This document shows positions 1 through 10,550 of a stretch of DNA of 64,000 nucleotides, piece by piece (position 1 is the first letter of the stretch; each line of letters starts with the position of its first letter). The DNA comes from Saccharomyces mikatae IFO 1815 (Eukaryota; Ascomycota; Saccharomycetes; Saccharomycetales; Saccharomycetaceae): assembly GCF_947241705.1 (NCBI RefSeq), contig NC_079271.1:1-64000 (forward strand). The letters run 5' to 3'. The translations under genes and the position numbers were made by a program. The notes beneath the pieces were generated by a model. That model was not told the DNA's origin. It searched no databases and saw only the letters and a list, made by a program, of their open reading frames with translations.

Positions 1-58
1 CACCCCACACCCACACCCACACCCCACCCACACCCACACCCACACACCACACCCACAC
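1..58. repeat. Telomeric C1-3A repeat (chromosome end)
   Basis: Irregular CACCC/CACACC runs with no G or T, the C-rich strand of the Saccharomyces telomere (TG1-3 on the other strand). The tract is short, so the assembly probably stops inside the telomere. It marks the left edge of the window as the physical chromosome end and would bind Rap1. Confidence 0.9.
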
Positions 59-493
59 ACCACTACCACCATCACTACCACCATCACCATCACTATCACT
101 ACCACCATCACTACCACCATCACTATCACTATCACACACACCATAACCATAACCATATCCATATCCATCACCCACACCCACACCCACTATCACCATCACC
201 ATCACTATCACCATCACCATTACTATCACTATCACTATCACTACCATCACCATCACCATCACTACCACCATCACCATCACCATCACCATCACCATCACCA
301 TCACTACCATTACTACCACCATCACTATTACCATCACTATCACCATCACCATCACTACCACCATCACCATCACTAATCCTATCACCATCATCACCATCAC
401 TAATCCTATCACCATCATCACTATCACTACCACCATCACTACCACCATCACCATCACCATCACCATCACCATCACCATCACCATCACTATCAT
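59..493. repeat. Degenerate CACCAT/CACTAC/CACTAT hexanucleotide satellite
   Basis: About 435 bases made almost only of the hexamer CACCAT and its variants CACTAT, CACTAC and ATTACT, broken by two copies of a CACTAATCCTAT unit near 372-415. The other strand reads as an open frame of Asp, Gly and Ser codons with no ATG, which follows from the repeat and is not a gene. It lies directly between telomeric repeat and X-element sequence. It differs from both the C1-3A repeat and the CCCTAA-type repeats usual in X elements. Confidence 0.85.
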
Positions 494-504
494 GAGAAGT
501 ACAC

Positions 505-620
505 ACTTACTTACCCTATCTCTAACCCTACTATCAGCCCTACCTCGCTCTCTAACCCTACCTCTCCAACTCTAACCCCACTGCCCTAACTTACCCTACC
601 TGCTCCTCCACTGCCTACAC
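505..620. repeat. CCCTA-rich subtelomeric X repeats
   Basis: Several TAACCCTAC and TTACCCTA units lie in about 115 bases. In S. cerevisiae the X-element combinatorial repeats carry CCCTAA/TTAGGG units bound by Tbf1, and the position between telomere and core X fits that class. The match is by motif only. Confidence 0.5.
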
Positions 621-720
621 TCTCCATCTGCCATCCTTCACATCTCATCACTACTCCATATCCACCACACCCACTTATCCTACCATCTACCATCTACCTC
701 TACAACATACCTAACATAAT

Positions 721-818
721 ATGTAAACATCCAAATGTAAACAATCATATGTAAACAATCATATGTAAACATCCAAATGTAAACAATCATATGTAAACAT
801 CCAAATGTAAACAATCAT
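721..818. repeat. 14-bp minisatellite, 7 copies, each with GTAAACA
   Basis: Seven contiguous 14-bp units, mixing ATGTAAACATCCAA and ATGTAAACAATCAT. Every unit carries TGTAAACA, which fits the forkhead Fkh1/Fkh2 core (RTAAAYA). The block sits in X-element sequence just telomeric of the core-X segment. The repeat is seen directly; forkhead binding is inference. Confidence 0.85.
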
Positions 819-839
819 ACCTAACATCATACCCTACCA

Positions 840-1300
840 CCACTCCCCATCCCACCTCTAACCACATCTAGCTACCTCACCACAATATCAACACCTACCA
901 TGCCTTCTTCTTTCCCATAACAGCTCTCCATACGCCTACGGATGCTAAAAATACACTACTCCCATCTTACCCTACTGCCACACTGCTCCTCATCCTCACC
1001 TCTCACTCAGTTGCCATGGTTACCACTATACATCACCATACATCACCATACACGGCACTTACCTCAGCACTTCACACCCTGTGCCATTTACCCATAAAAC
1101 CCACTTTTATTTCCATTTTTGTGTTTATTATGTATTCTACGGACCCAAATATCATATATATGCACTTACTTGCATCTAATATAACGTATTTTGCCAAATT
1201 CTGTCTACTCATTATATACATATATTTATCACAATCTCAAAAAATCACCCATTAAATCACCCAAACATAAATATTTTCTCATGATTTACATCGATTCATA
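840..1300 (+). other. Core X element, telomere-proximal copy
   Basis: The stretch with ACGGCACTTACCTCAGC, CCCTGTGCCATTTACCCATAA and CCCAAATATCATATA follows the order of conserved blocks I recall from the core X of S. cerevisiae TEL01L. It is followed by a sequence at 1262-1272 whose complement, ATTTATGTTTG, matches the ARS consensus WTTTAYRTTTW at 10 of 11 positions, where core X carries its replication-origin element. Core X normally combines an ARS, an Abf1 site and a silencing function; only the block similarity and ARS-like match are visible. Its right part (about 1117-1290) recurs at 2850-3030. The 1016-1255 open frame inside it is a by-product. Confidence 0.75.
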
Positions 1301-1437
1301 TGCACATATAATTCTTCTGCTATATTGTTCTCACCTAAGAAGTACGACTAATTTATAATAATAAATAATAATGTGTCCAATAATCTTATGTTAACAAATA
1401 CACGTACTACTACCACTTCAATATTCAAAGCCACCAT

Positions 1438-2640
1438 TTAGTTATGTAGACGTTTTTCATAAGAGTATAAGTTATTCACACCACCTTCCACTTGAGCAGA
1501 TGCCGTTCTGAATTCAAATCTGACTTTGCCTCTTTGCACATTCTCCTTCAATAGAGTTAGCGTCTTGCAACCAATGTCCTGACACGAATGTTGCAGCCCG
1601 TTGTACAAATACGGAATAAACTTCTTAATGGATCCTTTGTCAACCACTGCACCCGCCACACCTTGCGCAACCAAAACGCTGTCGCTTTCAGAAAAGTAAC
1701 GAGAGGTCGAGGCATTGCCCTTGCTACCGGTCTTTTGCATCGCATCAATGGAACCCATCCCACGATACACCTTTAATCGTTCACCATCTTGATAGAAATA
1801 ATCACCGGGCGATTCGGTAGCACCAGCCAACATACCACCCATCATAACAGTAGACGACCCAAGCGCCAAGGCCTTCATGATATGGCCGATGTTTTGAACA
1901 CCACCGTCAGCCATACATGGAACACCGAACTGGTTGGCAAATTCACACACGTTGTAGACGGCTGTACCTTGTGGCCTACCACAAGCCATAACTTCTTGAG
2001 TGATACAAATAGAGCCAGTTCCCATACCGATTCTCAGACCATCCGCACCGGCAGCAACCAAATTGGCAGCTTGTTCCCTGGTGACAACGTTACCAGCGAT
2101 GACTTCCAACCCTGGGAAACTCTCTTTCACCCATTCGAGCATGTTCAACTGGAAAATCGAGTTGCCTTGCGATGAATCTAAGATAACCACGTCCAAGCCA
2201 GCTTCCACCAACAGGCCTAGTCTCTCCCTATCAGAGTCCATAGTGCCTACAGAAGCGCCGCATAGCAATTGCTTGCTGCTGCCAGACTTGGAAGCTAACG
2301 GGAAGTTTTCGTTCTTCTTCAAGTCAGTCCTGGAAAGCATGGACACCAAATGACCCCTGTCGTCAACAATCAACAGCTTACCCTTTTTGGTTTTCTTTAA
2401 AACTTCATTACCCTCAGACAAGGTAATACCCTGTAAACCGGTAACAGGGTTCTTGGTCATGACATCCTGAACGAGTAAAGAGTCGTCCTCAACGAATTGT
2501 ATATCACGAGAAGTGATGACACCCACCAACTTCGCATTTCTCTTGCCATCTTCCGTCACAGGGAAGCCTGCAAACCCATACTTCTCCTTCATGCTCTTAG
2601 CTTCACCAACCGTGCTTGTTGGAGAAATCACTACATGTTA
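1438..2640 (-). pseudogene. IMP dehydrogenase, 5'-truncated relic (IMD1/IMD2 type)
   Basis: The reading frame encodes about 397 residues of inosine-5'-monophosphate dehydrogenase, the NAD-dependent IMP to XMP step of guanine nucleotide synthesis. Family members have about 523 residues, so the first ~126 are gone. Homology stops just upstream of the [13 protein letters not shown] stretch, where unrelated sequence and an in-frame stop begin. The first in-frame ATG is at 2592 (MKEKYGF), inside the CBS-domain region. The catalytic barrel looks whole: the active-site loop [11 protein letters not shown] with its cysteine, the MADGGVQN phosphate-site segment, the [11 protein letters not shown] flap and the C-terminal [11 protein letters not shown] genes are subtelomeric in Saccharomyces and truncated copies are known (IMD1 in S. 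cerevisiae is a broken copy). No promoter survives, so enzyme activity is unlikely. Confidence 0.9.
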
Positions 2641-2849
2641 AAATATGCTAATTTACAATTAGTCACGAGATGACTAATCGCTACTAGGCAAAAGGGGTGC
2701 AGTAATAAGACAATAGCACATATAAGAATGGAGTGTATCTCATCAACAGGATACAATGACATGTATGTTACTTTTATAATGATATATAAGAAGGTCCAAT
2801 AATCTTACTACATTATGACTAATAAGCTAGATCGCAATGTCTTACGTCA
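2641..2849. other. Junction between IMD relic and second core X
   Basis: No gene is seen. At 2794-2807 lies GTCCAATAATCTTA, an exact 14-bp direct repeat of 1375-1388. The two copies bracket the IMD relic on either side and may mark ancestral flanks of the inserted or captured segment. Confidence 0.5.
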
Positions 2850-3030
2850 ACATTTTAGTACTTATAATATATTCTACAGACTCAGATATCATATAAATGC
2901 ACTTACTTGCATATAATATAATGTATTTTGCTACATTCTGTCTACTCATTATATACATATATTTCTCATATTCTTAAAAAATCACCTCCATAATCACCAA
3001 AATATAAAAATATCTCAATCATGAATTTTA
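2850..3030 (+). other. Core X fragment, internal copy
   Basis: This segment repeats 1117-1290 almost in register, including TGCACTTACTTGCAT, CATTCTGTCTACTCATTATA and the AAAATCACC block. The ARS-like element at 2999-3009 is, on the complement, TTTTATATTTT, which matches WTTTAYRTTTW at all 11 positions. It is therefore a second core-X copy, internal to the first, with the IMD relic between them. Confidence 0.75.
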
Positions 3031-3328
3031 CTGAGTTAACACATCCTATATTAACACTGTTCCCACCATTATGGTAGATTAAACAACGGATTTACTCTCA
3101 ACACTTCCGTAGTGCTACATCGTTCTAATATTCAACACATATACCGACGCTACATTAAAACTTGAGAATTCACCTTGTCATCCTAATACCCTTCGTTCAA
3201 TGTATTATAGTATAGCAATAGTGCATACTCATATCATCCTAATTTTTTAAGTGGTGTCGACAGAACAAACATCTCGAATACACAATGATATTTGTATGAT
3301 GGTTGTGTGAAAATTTCATACCATAATA
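3031..3328. other. Gene-free X-flanking spacer
   Basis: AT-rich sequence continuing from the internal core X up to the solo LTR. It contains no open frame worth reporting and no recognisable element. Confidence 0.5.
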
Positions 3329-3661
3329 TGTTGGAATAAGGTGTTACTGCCATGCATTTATTCGTATAAATTGGAAGAAGTGATTACAACTATACGTTCT
3401 TCGTATAGATTGGAGTAGGAAATTTTTAATAATAGACAATTCACCGCAGTAATAAGATAAAGATCTATTAATTGTCCAGAACTTAGTATATAAAAAGATA
3501 AGTTATAACCAAAAGTTTATCACCAATGCTCCGAGCTATGTCTGAATCATTGGGCTCCATATAATCAATCAGCGTGTGTTTTATATACCCCTCTTATATA
3601 AATTAAGAAGGAACGACTTATTTTTAATTACTACAATTTACTAAACAACTCATCATCAACA
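3329..3661 (+). mobile_element. Solo LTR, probably tau (Ty4 family)
   Basis: A 333-base element starts TGTTGGAATAAGG and ends CATCATCAACA, the terminal TGTTGG/CAACA arrangement of Saccharomyces copia-type LTRs. It contains a TATATAAAA box and an ATACCCCTCTTATATAAATT segment that I associate with Ty4 tau LTRs. No internal Ty sequence is attached. The 5 bases on either side (TAATA and TTTTT) are not a duplication. The family call is from memory; delta is the alternative. Confidence 0.6.
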
Positions 3662-4127
3662 TTTTTAGTAACCAGCGTGAGATCCTTCAATCGTTTGAAA
3701 TCATCATGTGTTCATAGGCATTGCTCTTTAGGTCGTTGGATTCATTTGCATTGTTCTGCTCTTTTTTGTCTTTTTTCTTCTTTAGAGACGCCATACCGAC
3801 CGCAATGCAGACATTTGACATTTTTGTTGCCGCGTTCACATACTGGCTCCTTTCAACAAGACGTCACTAAACCCCCTTTTGCCACATATGTCCATATATA
3901 GTTACTTGGGCATAGTAGCAGATAAAGCGAAGACTTCAATGGAGACCAGCTCTGGCTTTTGAAGTCTCTCAGAGCTCCCAAAAGGGATCGTCTCGTGAAA
4001 GGGTTTTTGGGTGTTTTTGGTGTTTTAGTTTTCATTTTATAATTATATACAAGTTATTTCTTCGGGTCTGTGTCTATTCAGTGCTTCTGCCCTGCATGGC
4101 CATGTGTAGCGCTGACAGGTTAAAGCT
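3662..4127. other. Gene-free spacer
   Basis: Two short open frames (3677-3901 plus, 3853-4035 minus) overlap here. Neither has recognisable features and the minus-strand one is low-complexity Lys/Thr/Pro at its start. I see no gene. Confidence 0.5.
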
Positions 4128-5182
4128 TTATCGACCATCTCCAGTGTTCTGAGTACCGATGTGCTCGTCATTATAATAATTATCTATACCACCATAAGTG
4201 TTAAAATATATCTCAGACTTGAATGCCGAACCCGTGCGTGCACCATCACCAGGTATGTCATCGTAATCAAGTGGTTCTCCGTTCTTCGTATCCTCAGCAG
4301 CAAAGCAGTACTTCCAATCCCTATTACCTAAAAAGAAATTCTGTAACTCCTCTTCAGCATAAAAATTAAAATTTCCTGCTCCACCTTCGTCATTTTGCCA
4401 GTTCTGTGCCAGATCACCACAACTCTGATCATATGTCATTAATATCCATGAGGTAGGGAACTCTTGACTGCGTCTCTGGAACGATAGGGTCGAAGCGTTG
4501 CCACTTATATTAGGTACCCCTGGTACCGCTGCCACGATTCGATCGATGAGCATGCTCTCATTATGTATGCTACTCGTGCTGATGTGCGTTTCATGCTCCG
4601 TAGTATACCCCACAAAGTAGATCTCAGCAGCATCATCACGTTTAATAGTGGCATGTATACTGCATACCCACTAAACCCTATTGTAACGAAATTACTACCA
4701 GTACTATTAGACAATGTCTGCCCATTGATTACATGATCAGTGAATGTTATAGTATGATTCAGTACACTAATAGTCTTACTTAACCCACGCTTTGTTGCTG
4801 AGCCTGAACTCTTTCCCACTAAAACTGCTGCAGTTATAACTGCTGATGTTGCCAAAACAACGCCTGCTATAGGTGAACATAATCCACTAGTGGTTAAGAG
4901 ACAGATTGCTGCGACCCAGTAAGGAGTAGCATAAGCGGCTGCAGCAATTACAAATCCTCCTAGTCCTAATCCAGTAGCAAATGATCACCTATCCCGGCGT
5001 ACTAGAGCAGCAGTGTTTGCGCGGTCAGGTATAGCTCCAGTTTTTAGGGTGCTTAAAAATAACGAGTACGCTATCAAAAGCAGTGCAAAAATTATTGCAA
5101 ACAATCTAACGATTCTAAACGTCCTTGTTGTCAAGTAACTTCGAGGGTTGTTATTCATATCGTCTGTATCTGTTTTAATCAT
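4128..5182 (-). pseudogene. Broken gene relic, family not recognised
   Basis: Several consecutive minus-strand pieces with coherent protein character lie end to end over about 1 kb. The upstream piece carries one hydrophobic segment (RLFAIIFALLLIAYSLFL), a signal or anchor. The downstream piece is an aromatic, acidic, secreted-looking domain ([23 protein letters not shown]). The locus looks broken in at least two places. I do not recognise the family with confidence; kinship with subtelomeric KHS-type killer proteins is only a guess. It is treated here as a fossil. It lies between the tau-like LTR and gene-free spacer. Confidence 0.5.
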
Positions 5183-6550
5183 TTTTTATATATATTTTTC
5201 TACTCTATATACATTATTTGGGATTGCGATACGGTGTTCCAGAGGTGTCATTTTATATAGGTTTGTTACAAAGCTTAATGTTCAAAAACATAATCGATCC
5301 TAATCCCCAAAAATTTGTAAGGACGCCTTCAAAAAATGGCTTTCCCGCGCGTTTTTTTAAAATTGCTACTACTTTTATCAAACCTCAAGATACCTTACTT
5401 TTTGCCTATACACATCGTTTGTTGCCTAAAGGCCCCGAGGTTCTTTGTCTCAAGGTCGCTCAATGCTTTGTACCATGGCAAAATGCGGCTTTCGCACGTG
5501 AGATAAGTCAACAAGGGCTCTTTTTCACTAATTAGCATTCTGTGATATCACATGTCATCAAGCTCTCCATGAAATATACTGTTGCCTGTAAGAGGACCAA
5601 CCAAGGAATCGAATCAAGATGTCAAATAGTTATAGACTACGCCCTTTTTTCCAGCAATTTACCCCCATACAAAATCTAAAGTCTGTAGACATTTTATTCC
5701 TGTCATTTTGCTTTTCTCGCGCACTACCCTGAAATTATTATGATTATGATTACTATACTTAGCTTTAAAGGTCAACCCTCGAGTTCTATAATACTACATG
5801 ATATAAGCTTGCTATGTTAGGAAGCGAAAGTGATAGCTACTTCGGGGCCAGACGCCTTTGTTTGGGTTTACTAACTAACATTTGCAATTCTTGCTAAATA
5901 TTATTACTACTACAAAGCCTGAATATAAGAGAATTTTACATTCAGACTCATTCTATGAGCCAAACTAAGCCCCAGGTATTTTCAAAAGCGGTGCTACTCT
6001 TCCTAAAATAATATAGTGTATATACATATATATAACTGGTACTTATAACGGGTTGGGGCCGTATATTGTTAGAGTCCGTGATTGTATGCATTCCCAGCGT
6101 ATTCGTTGATAGAACTTCGTAATTTTAAGCCGCTGAAAAATAGCTGGTGCTGAAACAACAGAGACCTCACCTAGGTGACGCCAAAATTATTAAGAGTAAG
6201 TATAATGAAACTTGTTTGAGGAAGAGTTGAAGCTCTGCTGGATGGAAGAGTTGTGTATAACGCTTTTCTTTGAAGATGAGAGAACACTCGCTAATGTAAA
6301 GTGGGTTTCCTGTAAAAGTTGCTGATCCATCTTCCACGTTTCTGTAATTAAAAATCAAAAAAAATTCTTTCTTATGCACTAATTTCGTTTGTCACTGACT
6401 TAATTATTCGCTTGGCAAAGCGAGTATGATTTATAACCTCTCAATGTGTGTATGCGGCGTGAACAATGTTTGACCCATCGACAGAAGTCCCATTGGCATA
6501 CGTGTGCTCTTTCTTTATGTTTGTGAGAATGCGGTGAATTTTGAGATAAT
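5183..6550. other. Gene-free subtelomeric spacer with a PAU-upstream-like block
   Basis: No convincing gene. Around 6055-6150 the sequence CCGTATATTGTTAGAGTC and, further on, CGTAATTTTAAGCCGCTGA resemble a block I recall upstream of PAU8 at TEL01L. A related sequence (GTCGTATATTTTAGGGGTCT) lies upstream of the PAU gene here near 10502. This suggests a leftover of a subtelomeric duplication. The 5218-5535 open frame begins with TTG and is not supported. Confidence 0.45.
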
Positions 6551-6856
6551 TGTTGGGATTCCATTGTTGATAAAGACAATATGATTAGGTATATAGAATA
6601 TACTAGAAGTTCTCCTCGAGAATATAGGAATCCAATAATGGGAACTCGTAATTCTACATAATTCTGTATATGCTTTTATTGTCACTTTATATGTTGTCAG
6701 TCATTATCCTATTACAATATCAATCCTTGCATTTGAGCTTCCTCTAACTTTGATGACAGCTTCTCATAACTTATGTCATCTTCTAACACCGTATATGATA
6801 ATATACTATTAGTATGACTACTAGTTGATAGATGACAATTGATTTTCATTCCAACA
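6551..6856 (-). mobile_element. Solo delta LTR (Ty1/Ty2 family)
   Basis: Read on the minus strand the element runs from TGTTGGAATGAAAATC to GGAATCCCAACA, about 306 bases. It contains the delta hallmarks GTGTTAGAAGATGACATAAG and TCTCGAGGAGAACTTCTAG. It is a little shorter than a standard delta (about 334). No Ty internal region is attached and the flanking 5-mers (ATAAT, GCTTG) do not match. It is an old recombined remnant. Confidence 0.9.
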
Positions 6857-7653
6857 GCTTGAGCTAGACTTTTCTGGTAAAGATCGTAAAATGAAGGTAT
6901 TAGTAGAAGTTATCAACCGAAGGCTATGGTGAACGCACGTACATAAGGGCCGCATTGTATATGACGTGAACGATTTTACATATGATCGTGGTGTATGTCA
7001 TGACAATCTTTTCTAGCATAGCTTTTATAAGGCTAGCGATTGTCCTGTACTGCGAAAGCTCTAACGAAAATAGAATGAATACCGTTCTGGAAATGAGAAA
7101 TAGTCAGGAAACTTGAGGTACTGATGGACTTGTTAATAACAAGGTACACTCCACATTAAAGACATGTATTCTGAAAGCATTGGTCGTTTACAGGCAAGTT
7201 GCTGGCAGGTGCTGGACAGATAAGCATCCAGAGCTAACGGTCTGAGAAGGAAGGTGTTTTTAGTTTCCTTTCAGTTTTCGAAGTCGAATTCACTATATGA
7301 GAGAGCATTGTTTTTTGGAAGATCAATAAATCGTAAGGCTTTCTGCATTCAGTTATGTATAGGGCGAAGTACAATGATTGGCACTTCATGCAACGCACGA
7401 GCCATATTAACGCTTCAACGATATCTTATGTGTTACACCAAACATTCAATACGCTTTGTCTACTCAAGTCTGTCTCTACCGGCTGTCATCTTTCAATCAT
7501 ACAGCCAACTGTTGTACAATGTGCGCGTGCTTAGCTTTGGGCGGCATTTTTCAGCCTACACACACAGATGATGATTTTACAGCTGTATAATAAGCCAACT
7601 ACTAGGAAGTCGTAAATGCAAAACTATGTCTCCAGAACCATATCGCCACAGAC
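6857..7653. other. Gene-free spacer upstream of the COS relic
   Basis: No gene or repeat is recognised. The open frame at 7254-7571 has no recognisable features. The region would include the promoter of the COS gene just downstream. Confidence 0.45.
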
Positions 7654-8843
7654 ATGGCAGAAACCAAATATGAAAAGAGCGTGAGTTCTTTATCATCTGA
7701 AATATTTGATTGCTACAATTCCACACTACCCAAGCATGTATTCAGAGGTTTTTTCACCTGGTCTTGCTATGAGAACTTCAATTCCTTAACATTCCGTACT
7801 TGGCTATTACTGTGGTTACCGCTCATTATTGGGTGGAAACTACGTGGCAAAATGTGTTATTCGAGCATCGCTGGTTCGAAACGACGTGTCAATAGATGCT
7901 ATCCAGTTTCCGTTACTACTCTTATGTTTTTGGTGCTGTACTGCTTATGGATAAACTCATACATATTCCGGGAACGTACCTTAGGGAAACAGGTTTCTCA
8001 ATTCTCTAAAGAGATTATTAAAAATACACCAGGTACAGACATTGAAAACTGGGAACGTGTTGCAGAAAATTTCAACTTCTATCTATATGAAAACAAACTT
8101 TGGAACACTAAGTACTTTTTTTTTGATGATAACAGCTGCCATGAAGCATTCAGAAAGACAGTTCTAGAGCCATTCGCTGTGAAAGAAGACGACGCAGCCA
8201 AAACAAGACATTTAAGGATTCTGTCCCTTACATTGAAGAAGCATTGCAAGTTTATATTAGACAGGTAGACAGACAATGGCATTCGATCAATTCTGAAAGG
8301 TGTCTGCCCAATATCGAGATACGGCATCTTCAATTTCAGAAACATCGCTACGGTTCCAAACTCCTCTGGGCTTTCAAGAGAGTAACCATAAATAATCCAC
8401 GCTTTTTGTGCCTCTATATCGCTTACTTGAATGGTATTTTAATTGCACCAAGAATAAGAACTTCACTGAATGTTCTTTGTCTTTTCTTCGTTCTTTTATG
8501 TCTGACAATTGAATATCTAATAGGGATGGACAGATTCAGGTTCCAATCAATGACATTGGTGGATAAAATGCGATTTTTATCATACATTAGTTGTGAATAC
8601 GAGAAGTCCGATGCAGGAAGTTGGGCTCGAATCGTGAAGAGGACGAATGCTTACTTGTTTGAGCAGAAAATTTGGAACTCAGAAGTATTGTTTTCGGATG
8701 GCATTGATTGTGAAAAATTCTTTATACGGCATTTCAGTGCACCGGCATCTTCGCAAGCTCATGGGTCAGTCAGTTTCACGGATTGTGAACTGTGGCCATA
8801 TATCAAAGAAATACATTCTGCTTGCGATGATGTGTGGCTTTGA
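7654..8843 (+). pseudogene. COS family (DUP380) membrane protein gene, one frameshift
   Basis: COS proteins are subtelomeric multi-copy membrane proteins of about 380 residues that help sort plasma-membrane proteins into endosomes. The first frame (from 7654) gives the N-terminal half: FTWSCYENFNSLTFRTWLL with TM1, the second hydrophobic segment near residues 85-105, and ENWERVAENFNFYLYENKLW. The second frame continues with the expected order: YIRQVDRQW, the TM3/TM4 hydrophobic pair, NAYLFEQKIWNSE and the C-terminal ELWPYIKEI. The switch lies near 8200-8210, where the +2-shifted frame reads KTFKDSVPYIEEALQVYI, matching the family. A single-base loss there (or a sequencing error in the A-rich stretch) explains it. 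Everything else is full length. Confidence 0.88.
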
Positions 8844-9618
8844 TTAAACGTATTGCTTTCCAAGGCCAGAAGCACTGTCCATAATGCTAATATTTTAAGC
8901 GGCAGTAGACTAGACAATATTTAATGAGTCTAGTTGGCAATAGGTCTCATATTATAGGAGCAGAAGTTAGTCCCCATTGAGCTACCCACGTTCCGTAGAG
9001 GGTTATAACAACGGGTGCTACTACTCTTAGTATATTTTCAACTGTTTCAAGGTATTCATTATACGTTTCTCGGGTTTTCCAGTCTATTCTGATTTATTCT
9101 CTTTTTGATTGTATTGCGATACTCAAGTATCAATATGTAGTGTGCTCAAGGTGCAGAGACATCTTGTAGAAAGTAATTTATATTTAAAACTCTTTATTGG
9201 ACTTAATGGAAGTCGACACGAGGAACATTGATAACACAGTGAGAGTATGAATGAGACATATACGAGGGCAGCTGACAATTAGATTAATCTCCCCAGATTC
9301 TTGAATTTTTAAGGGTTACCCCTAATTGTAGAATCTCCCATAATGTATATAAATATCTCTCAGTATAAAAGAATCGCAAAATTTGTCGCGGATTTATAAC
9401 TCATCTTCATTGCGTAGAACAATACTGAAATTTATTCACATGTTTAACATTATTGCTAGGAATCAGAATTTTTCCACTTTGATGGATAACCTGTTCCTTT
9501 ATATATTGATATACACTTGCATAAAATTAAACCCTTCGTACCATCAAAAAAAAAAACTTTTTTCATTTTTCGTTACTTTCCAATGCCTATAACATTTCAT
9601 TCGTAAAGGCGTCTATCT
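8844..9618. other. Gene-free spacer between COS relic and PAU gene
   Basis: AT-rich. The 9383-9592 open frame runs into an A-rich tract and has no family resemblance. The last part holds the PAU 3' untranslated region. Nothing else is recognised. Confidence 0.5.
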
Positions 9619-9981
9619 TTAGTTAGCGATGGTGTAGATACCGTCTTTCGATAAAGCACTAGAGATAGCTGGCTTTAATCTGCTGGAGTACCATGGCACA
9701 CCAGTAATCATTCTGGTGACTTGGTCTGGGGCAATACCAGTCAACATGGTGGTGAAATCACCGTAGTTGAAAACAGCTTCTGCAATTTCGATTGGGTAGG
9801 TTTCAGTTGGGTGGGCGGCTTGGAAAGAATAATATTGGGCCAGGTGAGCTCTGATATCCGAGACGTAGACACCCAACTCGACCAAGTTGACTTTTTCGTC
9901 AGATTGAGCCAAAGTGGTGGTGGCAGAGACACCAGCAGCGATGGCAGCAACACCAGCAGCAATTGAAGTTAATTTTACCAT
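9619..9981 (-). CDS. PAU: Seripauperin (PAU family) cell-wall mannoprotein
   Basis: A 120-residue protein with signal peptide [20 protein letters not shown] followed by the conserved PAU/TIR/DAN domain ([47 protein letters not shown]) and the usual ending [10 protein letters not shown]. The length is exactly that of short PAU members, which lack the Ser-rich repeats and GPI tail of the TIR/DAN proteins. PAU genes form a large, nearly identical subtelomeric family. They are anaerobically and cold induced and wine-fermentation associated, and are repressed by oxygen and heme. The reading frame is intact with an ATG start. Which PAU locus it corresponds to cannot be decided from sequence, so the symbol is given at family level. 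Confidence 0.93.
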   Translation of the reverse strand: MVKLTSIAAGVAAIAAGVSATTTLAQSDEKVNLVELGVYVSDIRAHLAQYYSFQAAHPTETYPIEIAEAVFNYGDFTTMLTGIAPDQVTRMITGVPWYSSRLKPAISSALSKDGIYTIAN

Positions 9982-10550
9982 TGTATTTGTTTTGTTTCTT
10001 AGTGGTGATATGGACTTACATATGAATAAGGGAAGGACGGAATATTCTCAGATAGGTGACCATAGCAGCCCTATTTATATGAACTTCCTAGCCAATTTTC
10101 CTTCCCAAACGAGACATCACCTGGAGCCTGCTTTTCATATCAATTTCCTCATGTGACTACTCTGGTCTCACACATATCCGTTCTGTTATTATGGAGATGC
10201 TTCCTTCTGTGCTGAAGCGATGCGTCTTTCATAGGTCCCGTATACGAGACGCACGCTTTATATTGCCTACATCTTTCGTTGCTTTCCCAGGGCACAAGAA
10301 TGTTCTTTCACAGCGGAGGTACCTCTTAGGTGCCTTTAGATGCAGCTGCAGCTGTTGGCCAAGAAACAAAGCCAAAAAGCCAAGTTTTGCTCGAACCCTC
10401 GTTCACAGGTTATCTGGTTTTCATACTAAACGGTTGCTACGGAAAATTGTAGATTTTTCTTTTCTTAAAATAGAAAATAAAGGACTTCTCAGGTGCCGGA
10501 GTCGTATATTTTAGGGGTCTACAGTCTTGTACATGGTCATGAAATTATTG
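9982..10550. promoter_or_regulatory. PAU upstream region
   Basis: The sequence immediately upstream of the PAU start (TGTATTTGTTTTGTTT and on) and further blocks such as GGAGATGCTTCC, TCTTTCATAGGT and GTCGTATATTTTAGGGGTCT follow the order I recall upstream of PAU8 at TEL01L. It appears to be a conserved PAU promoter plus flank. No individual factor site is assigned. Confidence 0.5.

Noticed and set aside
168-506. 112-codon minus-strand frame rich in Asp, Gly and Ser
   Set aside because: It is the translation of the CACCAT satellite, has no ATG, and its composition follows from the repeat.
1016-1255. 79-codon plus-strand frame
   Set aside because: It lies inside core-X sequence and has no protein-family features.
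5218-5535. 105-codon plus-strand frame
   Set aside because: It starts with TTG, has no family resemblance and lies in gene-free spacer.
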